64,000 nucleotides of DNA from Rhizodiscina lignyota (lineage: Eukaryota > Ascomycota > Dothideomycetes > Aulographales > Rhizodiscinaceae): assembly GCA_010015805.1 (NCBI GenBank), contig ML978133.1:558001-622000 (forward strand). The letters are read 5' to 3'. The translations under genes and the position numbers were made by a program. Every line of letters begins with the position of its first letter. Position 1 is the stretch's first letter. The notes beneath the pieces were generated by a model. That model ran no database searches and was not told the DNA's origin. It was given only the letters and a program-made list of their open reading frames with translations. This document shows, one piece after another, positions 9,863 through 21,651 of the stretch.

Positions 9863-12800
9863 ATGAGTGCATCAAAAGGGACGTTTTCGTATGCCCAGGC
9901 GGCGAAAGGCCTGACCGCGAGCGCAACCTCAAATCCAAAATCAGCCCCAACACTTCCGTCGACTGCTGAGCAAAAACTATCGACGACTCCAAGTTCGCAT
10001 CGTGACCCTGTGATGCAAGAGAAGGACCAGCATGGCAATACTGCAGTCCAAGCGCATCCGGCAAATGAGGATGAGTCTTCTGAAGCTGCCAAAGTTGGCA
10101 AGGCGCAGTCCGAAAATGCCGCAAGTCCCCGCATTAATGGGATCTCTCCACCAGCATCTCCGGACTTTGGCATTTCGTCAACATCAACGCTCGTAAAGGA
10201 AGACGACCAGTCGTCGGCCCATCCCACCTCGTCAGAATCGACGTGGGATAACAAGTCGACCACATCTTTGATGAATACAGAGCAGAGCTCGGACCAGACT
10301 GAAATTGCATCTGACAAGGGCAAGAGCAAGGTATCTCAAAAAGAAACCGAAAAGGAAAATGAGGCACTTCAACAGGAGACCTTGCAAGAGGCCCGTCCAC
10401 CGGTTGTCAATATCTGGAAACAGAGAGCGGAAGCAAGAGCTGCCACTCAACCGAGCAAGCCCACAAACCAGATTCCAAGGAAAGTGCCTGGTACGTCTGG
10501 TGAGCTTGCCCAGAAAAACTCCGAGTTGAGCAAGTCTGGAGATCGAAAGGGTGCACTCGCCAGCACATCCGTAGATACCAAGGAAGACTCGAAACCGTTC
10601 TCAAAGGACAGGAAATCGGATTCGTTTCCAAATGCGCGAAGTCAAGGCGAGCAGGGAAGTGGATTTCGCCGCCGTGAGCAGCGATCTGTTGAAGGTCGGA
10701 AAGCATCTGGCTCGACGAGAAATTCTTCACGGGAAGAGAAGATTGTGTCAACTCTGCCGCTTCCTCCGGAACATGATAAGGAGTCTTGGCCGACGGTCGA
10801 CACCGCTGAGACCCATGACAAAAGGAGAGTTCAAGGGCAGGAAAAACCGGACAAGTCTGAGAAAGGAGAGGAGGCCGCTCCTGAGAAGAAGAAAGCTCAT
10901 GGAAAGAACGCTTGGGTTAGCGTTGAGTTCACCCCAACGGTTGTCTTCAATACTCCGCTGCCTCCTTCTGGCAGAAGAGGAGGTAGAGGAGGCGGCCGAG
11001 GCGGTCGAGAAAATTCAAGAGGTGGATCATCAGCTGCGAACAATAGCAGCCCTGGAGAGAAAGGACGGGCTCCTCTTTCAACTCTTCCAAACGGTGAGCA
11101 GTCCCACCCGGACACAACGGATGGAGCTGCGAGAAGCACTTCTCCCTCGAAACTCGCGAGCCCCAACCGCGAAACCTCCCCTTCAAAGTCGTCAGAGCTT
11201 ACCGCAGTCAATCCTACAGTCACGTCTACCTACCCCCGAGACACCTCTCCGACAAAAGTTGAGGGCGGACCGAATGGACACCACCGGCGATTTAGCACTG
11301 ACCGTGCTCAGAACGGTAGTGGTTATGGCTCAGTTCGAGGCTCCGGAACTCGTGGTAGGGGAAGGCGAGGTGATTTTGGTACAACTCCTACAGAGAGGCG
11401 GCAGGACCATGAAGGTCCGACTTCATCCTTTGGCGAATCACAGGCTCGCCACCACGATCGTCGAGAATCGGTTGTTTCAGCTGCAGATGAGAACGGAGAC
11501 CGTCGGGGAAAACCGCCTTCGGACGAGGGATTTGCGCAGTCGAGGCAGCAGCTTTTCGATCGTCGAGGTGCTGCACCGTTCCAAACATCGCGTCCTCGGG
11601 GCAGCATGCGCGGAGGTCGAGGTGCGCACAGTTACCAGAACAGCCAACATCTACCGAACCAACAATTCGTCAATGGCCAAACGCCCGTCCCTCAGCCATA
11701 CGGATATCCTACGTCCAGATCTCCTCCTGGATGGCAGCCTGAGCAGCAAGGTCCATACTACCCTCCTGGGCAGGGGCAACACTCCAAGACGTTCCGGGGT
11801 GGATCTTCCAGGGCGCAGTCGATACCCTCTGACGCTGCCTATGGAAGATTCAGCAATGTTTACGGTGCTGCACCTCCCCAAATGACGCCACTGCAGACAT
11901 TCATGGGCAACGTGTACGATCCGCAACATGCTGCGCAAACCATGACTGCTATTCCGTATAACCAATACGCCGACCAATACACGGTTTATAGTCAAATCTC
12001 AATGCAGCTGTAAGTAAACACTTTGGGCCCTCTAGTTTTTGTTCTAATTATAGCAGGGAGTACTACTTTTCCGTTGACAACCTCTGCAAAGATGTCTACC
12101 TCCGAAAGAATATGGACACTCAGGGCTATGTGTTCCTCTCGCTTATCGCAAACTTCAAGCGGATAAAGTCACTTACACAGGACCTCGAGCTTATCAAATA
12201 CGTCTGCTATCAATCACCAAACATTGAGTGGCATGTTGCTGAGGACGGCAAAGACCGGTTACGAAAGCGCGAGAATTGGCAACAATGGGTTCTGCCTACG
12301 GAAGAGCGAGATCCGAGTGCTCAGAATGATGGACCAGCCGATGTCAAGACTCCAGCTCTTCCAACACCGCAGGGCTTTGAAGACCATGTACCAGGACGGC
12401 ATTCTATTGGAGCGATGCCTCAGAGTGCAGCTGCTACAACGGCTCCGTGGAATCCGGCAAACGGCACTGCCGTTCCATACAGCATGGTCTCGCCAACAGA
12501 ACCCCAGCACGCGCAGCAGGTGCAACAAGGTCAGCTGATGATGATGAACGGCTTTGATAATCCTGGTTACTTGATGGGCAGTTCCACCTTGCCCGCACCA
12601 ACTCCTCCAATGGACCAGGAACCCGATTCATTTTCGGACGCGCAGATGGAGAATCTTTCAGTCATTGTGAGGAAAGGACCAGGAAGTGACGAGACAAAAG
12701 CACCTGCTGCTGAGCGAGCATTATCCAACGGCTCCATCGATGGCAGCAACTCTGCTGAGAACCGCACTGCCGAGCAACAGGACTCTGCGCCCGTGCTGAA

Positions 12801-13468
12801 CGGTAGCATCTCTTTTAGAGGGTAAGAGCTTGGTATGTTAGACCATCGAAGACCTATGTGTAGCTAACTTGTTGCGATGTAGGCGCCCAGGACGTCCCAG
12901 ATCCGAGCTTGCGTCTCCAACTGACCCGGAAGAATCGGAACGCATGCGACTTTACTGGGTGAAAGACAATGATCAGCCCGTTGACTGCCTCCCTTCCTTC
13001 TCCGAACGCGAACGTTACTTGGATCTGTATTCGAAAGCGCTGAAAGAGCGCGACGAAGCCTCCAAGGGCGTTTCCCCGTATAATGTGGACGTTTTGTACG
13101 GGTTCTGGTCACACTTTCTCCTTCGCAATTTCAATACCACCATGTACAACGACTTTCGGCGGCTCGCGGTTGACGACTTTGAGAACCGCGAATCAGTAGC
13201 TGGCTTCAAAGCCTTGCTGAAATACTATAAAGAGGCTCTGAGCAACGAAAATCACTCGATACGGACTCGTGTTGCATGGCACTACGTCGACCTGGCGAAA
13301 AGAGACCTCGAGAACGAAGATGCGGGTCGACGGACTGACAAGCTGGCTTTCAAGCAGCTGAAAAATCAGTGGAGGGACGGGGCGACGAGTCTCCGGAATC
13401 GCAAGGTTCTCGGGGAATTTGTTGACGACGAACTGAGGACAACGCTTGATGCACCTAGCGAGAGGTGA
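9863..13468 (+). CDS. La-related protein, LARP1-type (La motif plus DM15-like region)
   Basis: Exons 9863-12009, 12057-12821 and 12883-13468 encode 1,165 residues. LARP1 proteins bind mRNA 5' ends and poly(A), and regulate translation and stability of ribosomal-protein mRNAs. The N-terminus reads SYAQAAKG, as in other fungal La-related proteins. About 650 residues of charged, Ser/Pro-rich disordered sequence with RGG/GGRGG runs follow. The La motif is at about 712-800: QISMQLEYYFSVDNLCKDVYLRK, rebuilt across intron 1, then GYVFLSLIANFKRIKSLT. The last exon contains LYGFWSHFLLRNFNTTMY and a following FKALLKYYKEAL, which resemble the cap-binding DM15 repeats. The budding-yeast relatives Sro9 and Slf1 lack DM15, so the LARP1 assignment is preferred. 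A 417-codon frame overlaps exon 1 in another phase and is treated as a shadow. Confidence 0.92.
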
Positions 13469-14530
13469 ACAGTCTTGCTTACCTCCAATCCATCGAACTA
13501 GCTTACTACTTTCTCAGAATGCCGGCGTCGCTTTTGGCTCGAACTGCCATTAAGTCGAACTTTTACTCAGCAGCCGAGCTCTCCTCGAAATGGGGCATGG
13601 CATTCGGTTATCATAAAAGGATGTGGAGCGTCTAGCTCGCACAACATCCCCTCAGTGTACTTTCCCTTTCCCTCTGACGGACGACTTCGGTGCGAATCAA
13701 CTAGACACGGATGCCAAGCTTCCTCCGGCTTTGCTCCTTTGCACTCTGCTACGACTTTAATACATCGGAATCCCTTCTGACGGAACGCATGCGGCATCGA
13801 CTCTCAGCACGAAAAAATAGACTTTCTGGGTTTTGCGACTTTGCTGTTTTGCATCTTTTTTTGCCTTGTTTTCTGGGCAGTGCCCTCCACTCGGAATTCT
13901 CGCACTCGTTCACGGCTGGACAGAACATGTCCACAACCATTTTGTGTTTACACTTCCTTCGAGCTGGGTTGGGCTGGTGTTACTGGTTTCTCGCGCTGCT
14001 GATGCATGTTGCTGCTATGCGATGCCTTGCTTAGTACTGCTTCTTTACGTCCCTTTTGTCTTCGAACTCAGACCAAACACTGCATAGCGGGCATCGTCTT
14101 TGGATTTCTTCCCCCTAGCTCCCCTACTCCCCCTCTCAGCACCACGATTTCGACAGACTGTGCGTGCTGTGCGGTCTCAATGGCCTCAGCGGGGAGCGCT
14201 TCTGCATTCAGATGTGGTTTTTCTTTTCCTCCACCCTTTTCTTGTGTACGATCGCGGGACCGAGTGGAATAGGGCATTTTGCTTTCTTTCCGTGAAGAAG
14301 GACGGTGCGATCAATCAAAAGTCAGTCAAGCGAATCGATGAGCATAAGGCCTCCTGCTTGTTTTGTTGTCTCTTCTCTACTCAACACGTTGGGGAGCATA
14401 CGGGGGCGACTGCGGCAGTGGACGGTTCAAATAAATAAGCGCAAAGTGAAAAGTTTGTGTCATGGTGCCTCGCTTTCTTAAGTGCTTCTGTTGGTGGCTT
14501 ATGCTGGGCTCGCTTCTTCGCGACCGCTAT
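13469..14530. other. Intergenic region, LARP1 3' side and TBCE 3' side
   Basis: The two flanking genes are convergent, so this 1.06 kb holds both 3' UTRs. It is T-rich on the plus strand around 13830-14250. No open frame with a recognisable domain was found. Confidence 0.5.
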
Positions 14531-16366
14531 CTACATCGCCTCAACTCTGATCACCCCTTCATTCCCATCCACCCACGTCCCAATCTCCCTTGTGCCGGCT
14601 ACCAGCTCCACTTCTCTCATCTTATCGCTGCTTGCTCCGCCTGCGTTGCCGGGCCCCGCGCCATCGTCGTCACCGTCTGAATCCCAAGGCTCGCCCACTT
14701 CCTTCTGCTTGACAGAAGCAACAACGTCTGCCTCGTCCGTCTTCCAAATTAATCTCAGTTTTCCAGGCGGTAGACCGAGCTTCTTCCCCACCAGGCCTTG
14801 GATGGTGTACACCGAAAAGCGCCTCGGCACCTCGATCGTCATGTCCCATCGCCCATCCGCCTTGAGATGCAAACGCATCAGCCTCGCGGCCAGAGCGTTG
14901 GGGTTCGCGACCGGACCGGTGCGAGTGATTCCCGGCTCGCCGTACTCGGCGCACAGCTCGGCGTAGCGCGGATGCTGCGTGAGCACGCTCGCCGCCGGCA
15001 CGTCGTGCGGCAGCAGCGAGACGGCGAGCGCGACCTGCGAGAGGTAGTACGTCTCGGCGTTCAGCCGGTCCTTCGGCGTGACGGCGCTGTAGTTCAGCGA
15101 CGTCAGGCGCGCCAGCCGGCCGATGGTCAGGATGTAGCCGTCGTCGGCGGTGAGCGGCTTGCCGTCCGGCGTGCGCAGGTTGTGGAAGAGCGGGTTGTGC
15201 GCGATGCGGAGCGCGGTCTGGCCGGGGAAGGTGCGGTGGAGGGCGTCGATGAAGGGCCATGAGGCGATGGCGTTGTGGGAGAGGTCGACGTCTTTGAGGG
15301 AGGGCTGGAAGGTTGTCGTTTTGTCGGCTGATGGGGTTGAGGATATCTTTGATATCTGGTTGTTGCGCAGGACGAGCTTTTGTAGATTGGGTAGCTCTCG
15401 AAGCGAACGGATATCTGCCAGACTTTCGAAGCCATTGTCTTCCAGCGTGATAGTCGTGATGGTATGTGGCAACGCACTGGTATCCAGAGTTCTCAGGTCA
15501 TTACAGGAAGCTGCGAACGTCGTGATGCCAGTGTACAATCTCGCAGTCGCAGCAAGTTCTGTCCATGAGAGCAGCGTGTCTTCCAAGCTCAACAACTGCA
15601 CCCCCCGAAATCTCGATTCAAAGTATCGACGAGCCGTCGCCGAGATGGAGGTATCCCTAAACCGGTTCCCATCGCATCTGAGGCTCCGCAAATCCGGAAG
15701 CTCTTCGCACACGCTCGCGATCTCCGCCCACCGCTCGAAGAGGTTCCGGCTCAGGTCCAGCTCCAGGACCTTTGGGCACGTATCCCGCACGTCTGTCGGC
15801 CGTCCAGGCTGCTCCAGAGGGTCTCGCACGCTCCCGGGCGCCCACGAGTTCCAAGCTCTTTCAAACACTTCCGTGAGCGGGCGGTGGACCGCCAGCCCGT
15901 CAAGCAGCACGACGCGCAGCTCCTCCAAGTCGGCGAGCCGTCTGCGGATCTTGTCGAAGCCGACCTCTTCGACCTCCTTACCGCTGATCTGGATAGCAGA
16001 CTGGGAAGCCGCGGTCTTCCTGCTGCGTGCATCGACCTCCGAGGCGTATTTGTGCTCCAGAGCCTGCACCACAGAGCGCGGCTTGTCGAACGGTCGACTT
16101 GGTCGAACGAACGAGCCTGCTGCAGCGCGACGGGCGCCTGTACAGTCTTAGATCCGTGTGACGCGCAATGGAGTGAGTGCTGGAAAGGCCTTACATGCGA
16201 AATATCTCACCCCGTTGTGCTCGCCCGAGTGCTTTCCTCGACTTGGCTCATCCCACTCCACGCCCAGCCACTCGCCCTTCGTGCCCTGCACCGTGCCGAC
16301 ATAGCGCACTGTACACAGGTGGCCATCATACGAGAGGCGCCTGCCCACGTAGAGTCCGTCGGCCAT
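14531..16366 (-). CDS. PAC2: Tubulin-folding cofactor E (TBCE/Pac2)
   Basis: Minus-strand exons are 16366-16195 and 16137-14531, giving 592 residues. Cofactor E binds alpha-tubulin and, with cofactors C and D, assembles or takes apart the alpha/beta dimer. Exon 1 is the CAP-Gly domain (GLYVGRRLSYDGHLCTVRYVG, then GEWLGVEWDEPSRGKHSGEHNG), whose GKHSG replaces the commoner GKNDG. Splicing restores YFACARRAAAGSFVRPSRP. Next come HKYASE and ISGKEVEEVGFDKI, both fungal TBCE signatures. Leucine-rich repeats span roughly residues 130-400 (LELDLSRNLF, LRSLRCDGNRF, LQKLVLRNNQISKI). A ubiquitin-like domain ends the protein (FSVYTIQGLVGKKLGLPPGK). The stretch 14900-15300 is notably GC-rich, with C/G at most third positions. 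Confidence 0.95.
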
Positions 16367-18600
16367 GATCGATTAAAGATTCTGGTAGCGAGCCTGGAGC
16401 AAGTTGGAAGGCTCGAAGCGTACTACGCGTCAACATGGGTGGGCCTGTTTCGCGTCGGCAGTCATCGCTTCCAGAATGAACAGAGCCTGAGATGCACAGA
16501 AAGTTTGATCTTCCGGTGTAGAGCGTATGGTACGCTAAAGTTTCACATTCGCGAGCTAAATACTTGTGCGTGTGTGTGTGTGTGTGTGTGCCGATAAGTA
16601 GGCACGCAAGCGAACTGCACGCTGCAAGGCTCTTGCAAGATTAGGGAGACTGCGTTCACTTGTTGCGCTCGAACGTCTCGACGAGACATAGATCTTGGCC
16701 AAAACTCAGCAACATTATATATAATCTCAATTCAACTTTGGATTCTTCACTGGGTAATTTGCTACAGGCGATCACTGTGTGGCTCACTCTGGACGGGCAC
16801 GCCATTATAACCACCCTCTGAACACGCCGGTCTGGACATTGTAAGCAAGACAGCCACTGCCTTCAGACCACCAATAGCCAATAGACGAGCATTATTCACT
16901 TAAGTACTCTCAGAGTATCAGTGTAAGCTTAACCCAACGAGACAGCCATCTATTTTCGAGTCGACCAGGTTATGCGCATGCAGCGCGGCTTTTTTGGTCC
17001 TAAGGATCCCTACAAGATTGGAAGCCAGAGCGTGGGGGTTCGGACGCTCAATTCAGCGACCGTGGAGCAGGAATGCTTGCTACAGGGTCATGTGGTATCT
17101 TGATTTCTGCATTAGTAATCCGATGGTGATTGCACCAATAAAGTCTCATACAACGGAGGAGCACATCGATGTGGGCGAGGATATCACCGGTAAAACGGAA
17201 ATACTGGAGCGCAGAGATAGAGCTCTCAATGGCGAAGTGGCCCGCCGTAGTGACGGACCACAACTGAACGAACGACTCTATCCCCGTGCCCCGATACGGT
17301 TTATGCTCTTCGGTCACACTCCCTTACATCTCACACGGTAGACAAGAATGCCCAGGACAAAGGAATTACATATTAGTACTAGAAACAACTATATCGCGGC
17401 GCCTATAGAACGTGAAGATTGAAGAACAACAAAAAGCAACCCGGATATCGCGCCACTTCTCCATGCATGTGCGAAGCGGTCTTTTCCCGTCCAGCGAGTG
17501 TCAGGACCCCAAAACGAAAGAGAAAGAAAAACTCCCGGTGAAAGTCCGTGGTCCAACCATGCATGTCTGGGTAGCCCACAAGATGCTTGCTTGCTGCCTA
17601 AAGAAAAGCCATGAGCGATGGTAAAAGAAAGGGGGCGAAGGAAACAATGCCTTGAAGCTCCACACGGGAAGCCGCGAGGAAGCAACAAGAGGGAGATGGG
17701 GAAAGCAAAAAGCCAAAAATGCTAGTGCGTGCGCGCGCGCAAAACGGTCCGCAAGAACAAAGCAAGAGCGGCGGAGCCTCCTCATTAGACTAGAATTAAT
17801 TCGAAACAAGAAGACCTTTGCATCGTGCCGTCGTCCTCATATTCATCCCCAAGCATACCGACGTAAAACGAAGCGGATGCGCAGCTGAGCGAGCTCCTCA
17901 GCGCTTGTTATCAGAAAAAGCACATCGCGAAAAGATATCCAAGCAAACAAAGCAAATCAGCGCGAGCGTTTGTGAAGCAAGATTTCCATGCAAACTCGAT
18001 CCCTAATGCACAAAGTAAACGAAGAAGTTTGAGGAAGCAATACCGAAAGAGACCATACGAAGTATGCCCGAGTGTGCGACGACGACCAGGGTAATGCAAT
18101 TTCCCAACCCAACCCAGTCCAGTATGCGACGATCCCATTTGGGATTAACAATCCAAGCGAAGAGTGAGAAGAGGAGGCAAGTATGTACCAGAAGAGAAGG
18201 GCAAAAAGGAGATAGTATACAGGGTATGGGGAGGAGTGAAACGGCAAAGGTGTAAATGGGGGCCAAAATGAAGAAGAACGAAATCGAAAAGCGGAAGGAT
18301 CCCCCGACTCATGAAGGAAAATGCCCAAAGTTCGCCCGAGGCTGACTCCAAGAATCCCATGAAGAAATCCCAGGATGGACGCTCCACGAAATGCAGATCA
18401 AACGACCACTCGTGGTATTGCCAGTCTGTCCCAACTCCAGCTCCACCAGATGCACACACCCCCAGAAAATGCAGCACTGACCCCAGGATCGCTAGTCCGC
18501 CCAAACCCAAGCCGCAGGCGCACCATGCCATTCCTCGTCTCTTTGTACGCCTTTCAGTGATGGGCGTTTGCTTCGGCGTTTCCTTTCAATATATTCACGC
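16367..18600. other. Intergenic region between TBCE and RSC7, with GT microsatellite
   Basis: This 2.2-kb stretch holds the TBCE promoter on its left and the RSC7 3' side on its right. A (GT)n microsatellite lies at about 16570-16590. Purine-rich, A-rich plus-strand sequence from 17400 to 18500 fits a long T-rich 3' UTR on the minus strand. Open frames up to 128 codons (18145-18531, minus) have no domain and hydrophobic low-complexity composition. Confidence 0.45.
16570..16590. repeat. GT dinucleotide microsatellite (about 10 units)
   Basis: An uninterrupted TG/GT run about 200 bp upstream of the TBCE start. It is a likely length-variable locus. Confidence 0.9.
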
Positions 18601-20892
18601 TCAAAAGCCTTGACCCCATCCACCGCCCTGCGCTCCTGCCCAGCCCTGCATGCCCGGCTGTCCACCAGCCGAGCTTTGCGGCTGGCCGTGTTGCTGCTGT
18701 AAGAACTGCTGTGGTGTCGGCGTGCCACCAGCGTACATCTGCCTCTGTTGTTGCTGTTGGCCTGCCTGACCTGGGAACATACCCTGCGGCATGCCGGGGT
18801 AACCGCCCATCTGCTGGTGTATATTGCCACTGCTTCCTTGATGGTGTAGCTGAGGAGTCTGCGGCTGTCCCGGGTGTTGCGCCTGGTGCATTGGGCTGTG
18901 ACGTTGACTCATGTGCGGGCTGTGCTGTGGAGCGCCCATGTGCTGCTGATACTGAGGCGGAATGCCACCGCCTGGGTGGTGCTGTTGGCCGAGAGGCGAC
19001 GGCTGCGGTTGCGGAGGAGGCCACATGCCGGTGGGCTGGTAACTGTATTGTGCAGGCTGGTTATGCGTGTGCGCTGTAGGAAGAGTGATTGAAGGTGAGC
19101 GTTGAGATTGCTGAGGCATCTGAGGATGATGCATGTTCTGGCGCACTGGAGACTGCGCGACCATTGATGATTGTGGCATGGTCTGGTTAGCATAAGCATG
19201 TTGAGCCATCATCTGTTGTTGTCCATGCTGTTGCTGATGCGGCAGGAGGTTCTGCTGATTCGGCTGCATGCCAGCGGTTGACGCCATTTGAGGAGAGTGA
19301 AGCGCCTGCGACCCCGTGGGTTGCGGAACATTTTCGCCTTCGATGGAAGGTCGATGTCCTGAAACTGGCGACTCGTGAGGCCTGTTCCAGATGTCTTCAA
19401 GATATTTCCCACGGTTCGTGCGCTGCTGTCCAAGCTGTTTATTGAACTCTGCTGTCTGTCCAGCCTGGCTGAGAATCTCTGTGCCTGAACTCGACTGCGT
19501 ACGGTCAATGTACGGCTGACCCGAGATTTCGTGCCTTGGCCGTTGCACATTGCTGTAGTCGCGCGGACGCAAGTCGTCTGTTGGTGCAGCGTTGATCATT
19601 GGCAAAGGCGCAATCGTCGTACCCATCCCGTCTATCGGACCCGGTGGACCGTTGCTATAGATGATTTCTCCATGGGGTAAGGCTGTCAGTGATGCCAGAC
19701 TGCTGGCTTCCGCTGCTGCTGCTGCTTCTCTTTGCTTTGCAGCACCTGGTCGTTTCTCTCCTGCAGCGTCCTCTTCAGTAAAGCCTTGCTTTCTGGCCTT
19801 GCCTTCCCAATAGTCGTCCCGCACGCGCCGGCCGTTGACGATCAACCTGCTGCCAAACTGGCGGAACATCGATCTCGCAGTCACAATGGCAATCTGTCGC
19901 GATCTGTAGGAGTACGGTAAGATTTCTTGCTGGATCAAATCGTCCTTCTCCGCCTGGTTGGCGATGATCTTATGGAGCGACCTGTTCTTGTTGAACAGCA
20001 AATACGAGTCGCGATATCCCAGCACCCGGGCGCATTCTGTGGCAAGCATAAAGAGCTTGTCGCCTCGGTTGGGGACATAAAATGTCCGACAGCGGTACTG
20101 TCTGCCGTCGAGAACTTGGCCATTTTGTGTGACCTTTCGTTCTCCTGCCTCGTCTATTTCGCGTGGAATATACTCGTCTCCCTCGGGGTTCAGCTGGTCA
20201 GTTGTATGGTCTCTCACGGTCGGCAACGCCTTCAACACGGTGCTCTTCGTCGGAGTTGATTTTGTCGGTGAAGCTTGAGGCGGAGAGTTGTGCGGTAAAG
20301 ATTGATTAACTAATTGCGGAGTCTGAGCGGCTGGTGCTGACGGCGCAACGACTTGTGTAGCGGAAACGGGGCTTTCGGACACTTTGCCACTTTTCGGAGG
20401 TCGACCTCGCTTTCTTCGCTTGGAGTCTTCTGCGGAACAGTGTATTAGATTCAGTTGTTCTTTCGATGGGACGCGACGCGTCATGTCGCTAGCGTCTGAA
20501 AGCGGGGAGTGAACTCACCATCATCGCCACCTGCTGTCCCGCCATAACTGTCAGGCGATCGACTGCGCTTGACGCCTCGTGGACTTGATTGAGGTGGTGC
20601 GTTCGATACAGCGCCGGGTCCCAATGCTATTTAGACGGTCAGCCATTTATTTCGCTCGCTCGCGCGGAAGGTTGCGGCGGATGTAACGCTGGCAATTGGT
20701 GCTCCAGCGTTACAGTAAGCAGCGGGAGAAGGATTAAGGCAGACTCTATGAGCTTGATCGCACATAATTGAAAGGATGATGCGTACCAGAGGCATTCAAC
20801 GCCGCAGGATTGATAGTGCCCGAGCCGTCCATGAGGCCACCGGGTAAGCTCCCGTTCAACGGCGCCGAGACTGGCTGTGACATTGAGTACAT
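18601..20892 (-). CDS. RSC7: RSC/SWI-SNF chromatin-remodelling subunit Rsc7/Swp82 family
   Basis: Minus-strand exons are 20892-20787, 20626-20519 and 20429-18601, giving 680 residues. Rsc7 (Npl6) and Swp82 are accessory subunits of the RSC and SWI/SNF remodellers and act in the nucleus. An AT-hook-like KRRKRGRPPKSGK is followed by the conserved block EYIPREIDEAGERKVTQNGQ. Next come LDGRQYRCRTFYVPNRGDK, ATECARVLGYRDSYLLFNKN, ILPYSYRSRQIAIVTARSMF and the RRVRDDYWEGKAR end of the family domain. The C-terminal ~250 residues are Gln/Pro/His-rich and disordered. The N-terminus is uncertain. The exon-1 frame stays open upstream of the chosen ATG for ~40 codons (RRIGRPTTLSGTREAGELLL) with no ATG, so another exon upstream is likely. 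Confidence 0.9.
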
Positions 20893-21634
20893 GCCCAGTC
20901 TAGAGGGGGCACCAGCTAGCAGTAGCTCGCCAGCTTCGCGAGTGCCGGATAGGGTTGTAGGACGGCCAATGCGACGAGGTGACTCGCGCGGGCGATTGCC
21001 GTGAGGCAGCGTGGTACGATGCTATCTGTGGAGGAGGTCGGTCGGGAGACGCAACGCTGTCTGCGGCATTCGTCCTGACAAACGTTTGGTTGCAAGGCGA
21101 CCGGACGAGACGGCGATGGTGATGAGTGGTGATGGACGAGGCGCGCTGCACGACGGGGCCTGCGGACGACGAGCTGCACGATCCCGGGTTTGCTTGCTTC
21201 TGCCCGGGGTGGGTGATTCGCCGGGGAGGGAAGACGGTGCTGATGAGAGACGTCGGTAGAAGTTCAGCGCAGTGCCGTTTCCGATTGACGTCCAGAGGCA
21301 GAGGCGAGCGTTGTCGCGCGTGGAGGCGGTGGTGGAGGTTGTGCGGCGAGTTTGCGCAGGACGTGAGGTGCTTGATGGTTGGTAGTAGTCGAGAGATCCG
21401 CTTGAGCGGCGCGGAAGGACAGCCAAGGGCGAGGGCTGCGGGAGCGTCGCGCTTCGCAGAGACGCTTGGACGATGCGATAGGACTGGTGCGGTTCGGGCG
21501 CGGGTGCGGCGAACGGGAGGCAGAGGGTGCAGCTGGGTGGGTGGAGTGGAGGTGATGATGTGCAACAGAGGCACTGCACCGGAAGGACTGCGTGCTGTAC
21601 AGTCGCACTGGCGTTCAGCGAGAGAGCAGCGAGC

Positions 21635-21651
21635 GAGAGAGAGAGAGAGAG
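21635..21651. repeat. GA microsatellite
   Basis: A GA run of about eight units lies in the RSC7 upstream region. A second similar run occurs at about 21904-21918. Confidence 0.85.

Noticed and set aside
9610-10329. 239-codon minus-strand frame before and within LARP1
   Set aside because: It runs opposite the conserved LARP1 N-terminus and has no recognisable motif.
10632-11885. 417-codon plus-strand frame inside LARP1 exon 1
   Set aside because: It overlaps a conserved gene in another phase, is Arg/Leu/Ser-rich, and arises from biased codons in the disordered LARP1 region.
15150-16151. 333-codon plus-strand frame opposite TBCE
   Set aside because: Antisense shadow of the GC-rich leucine-rich-repeat exon; no domain and no splice logic.
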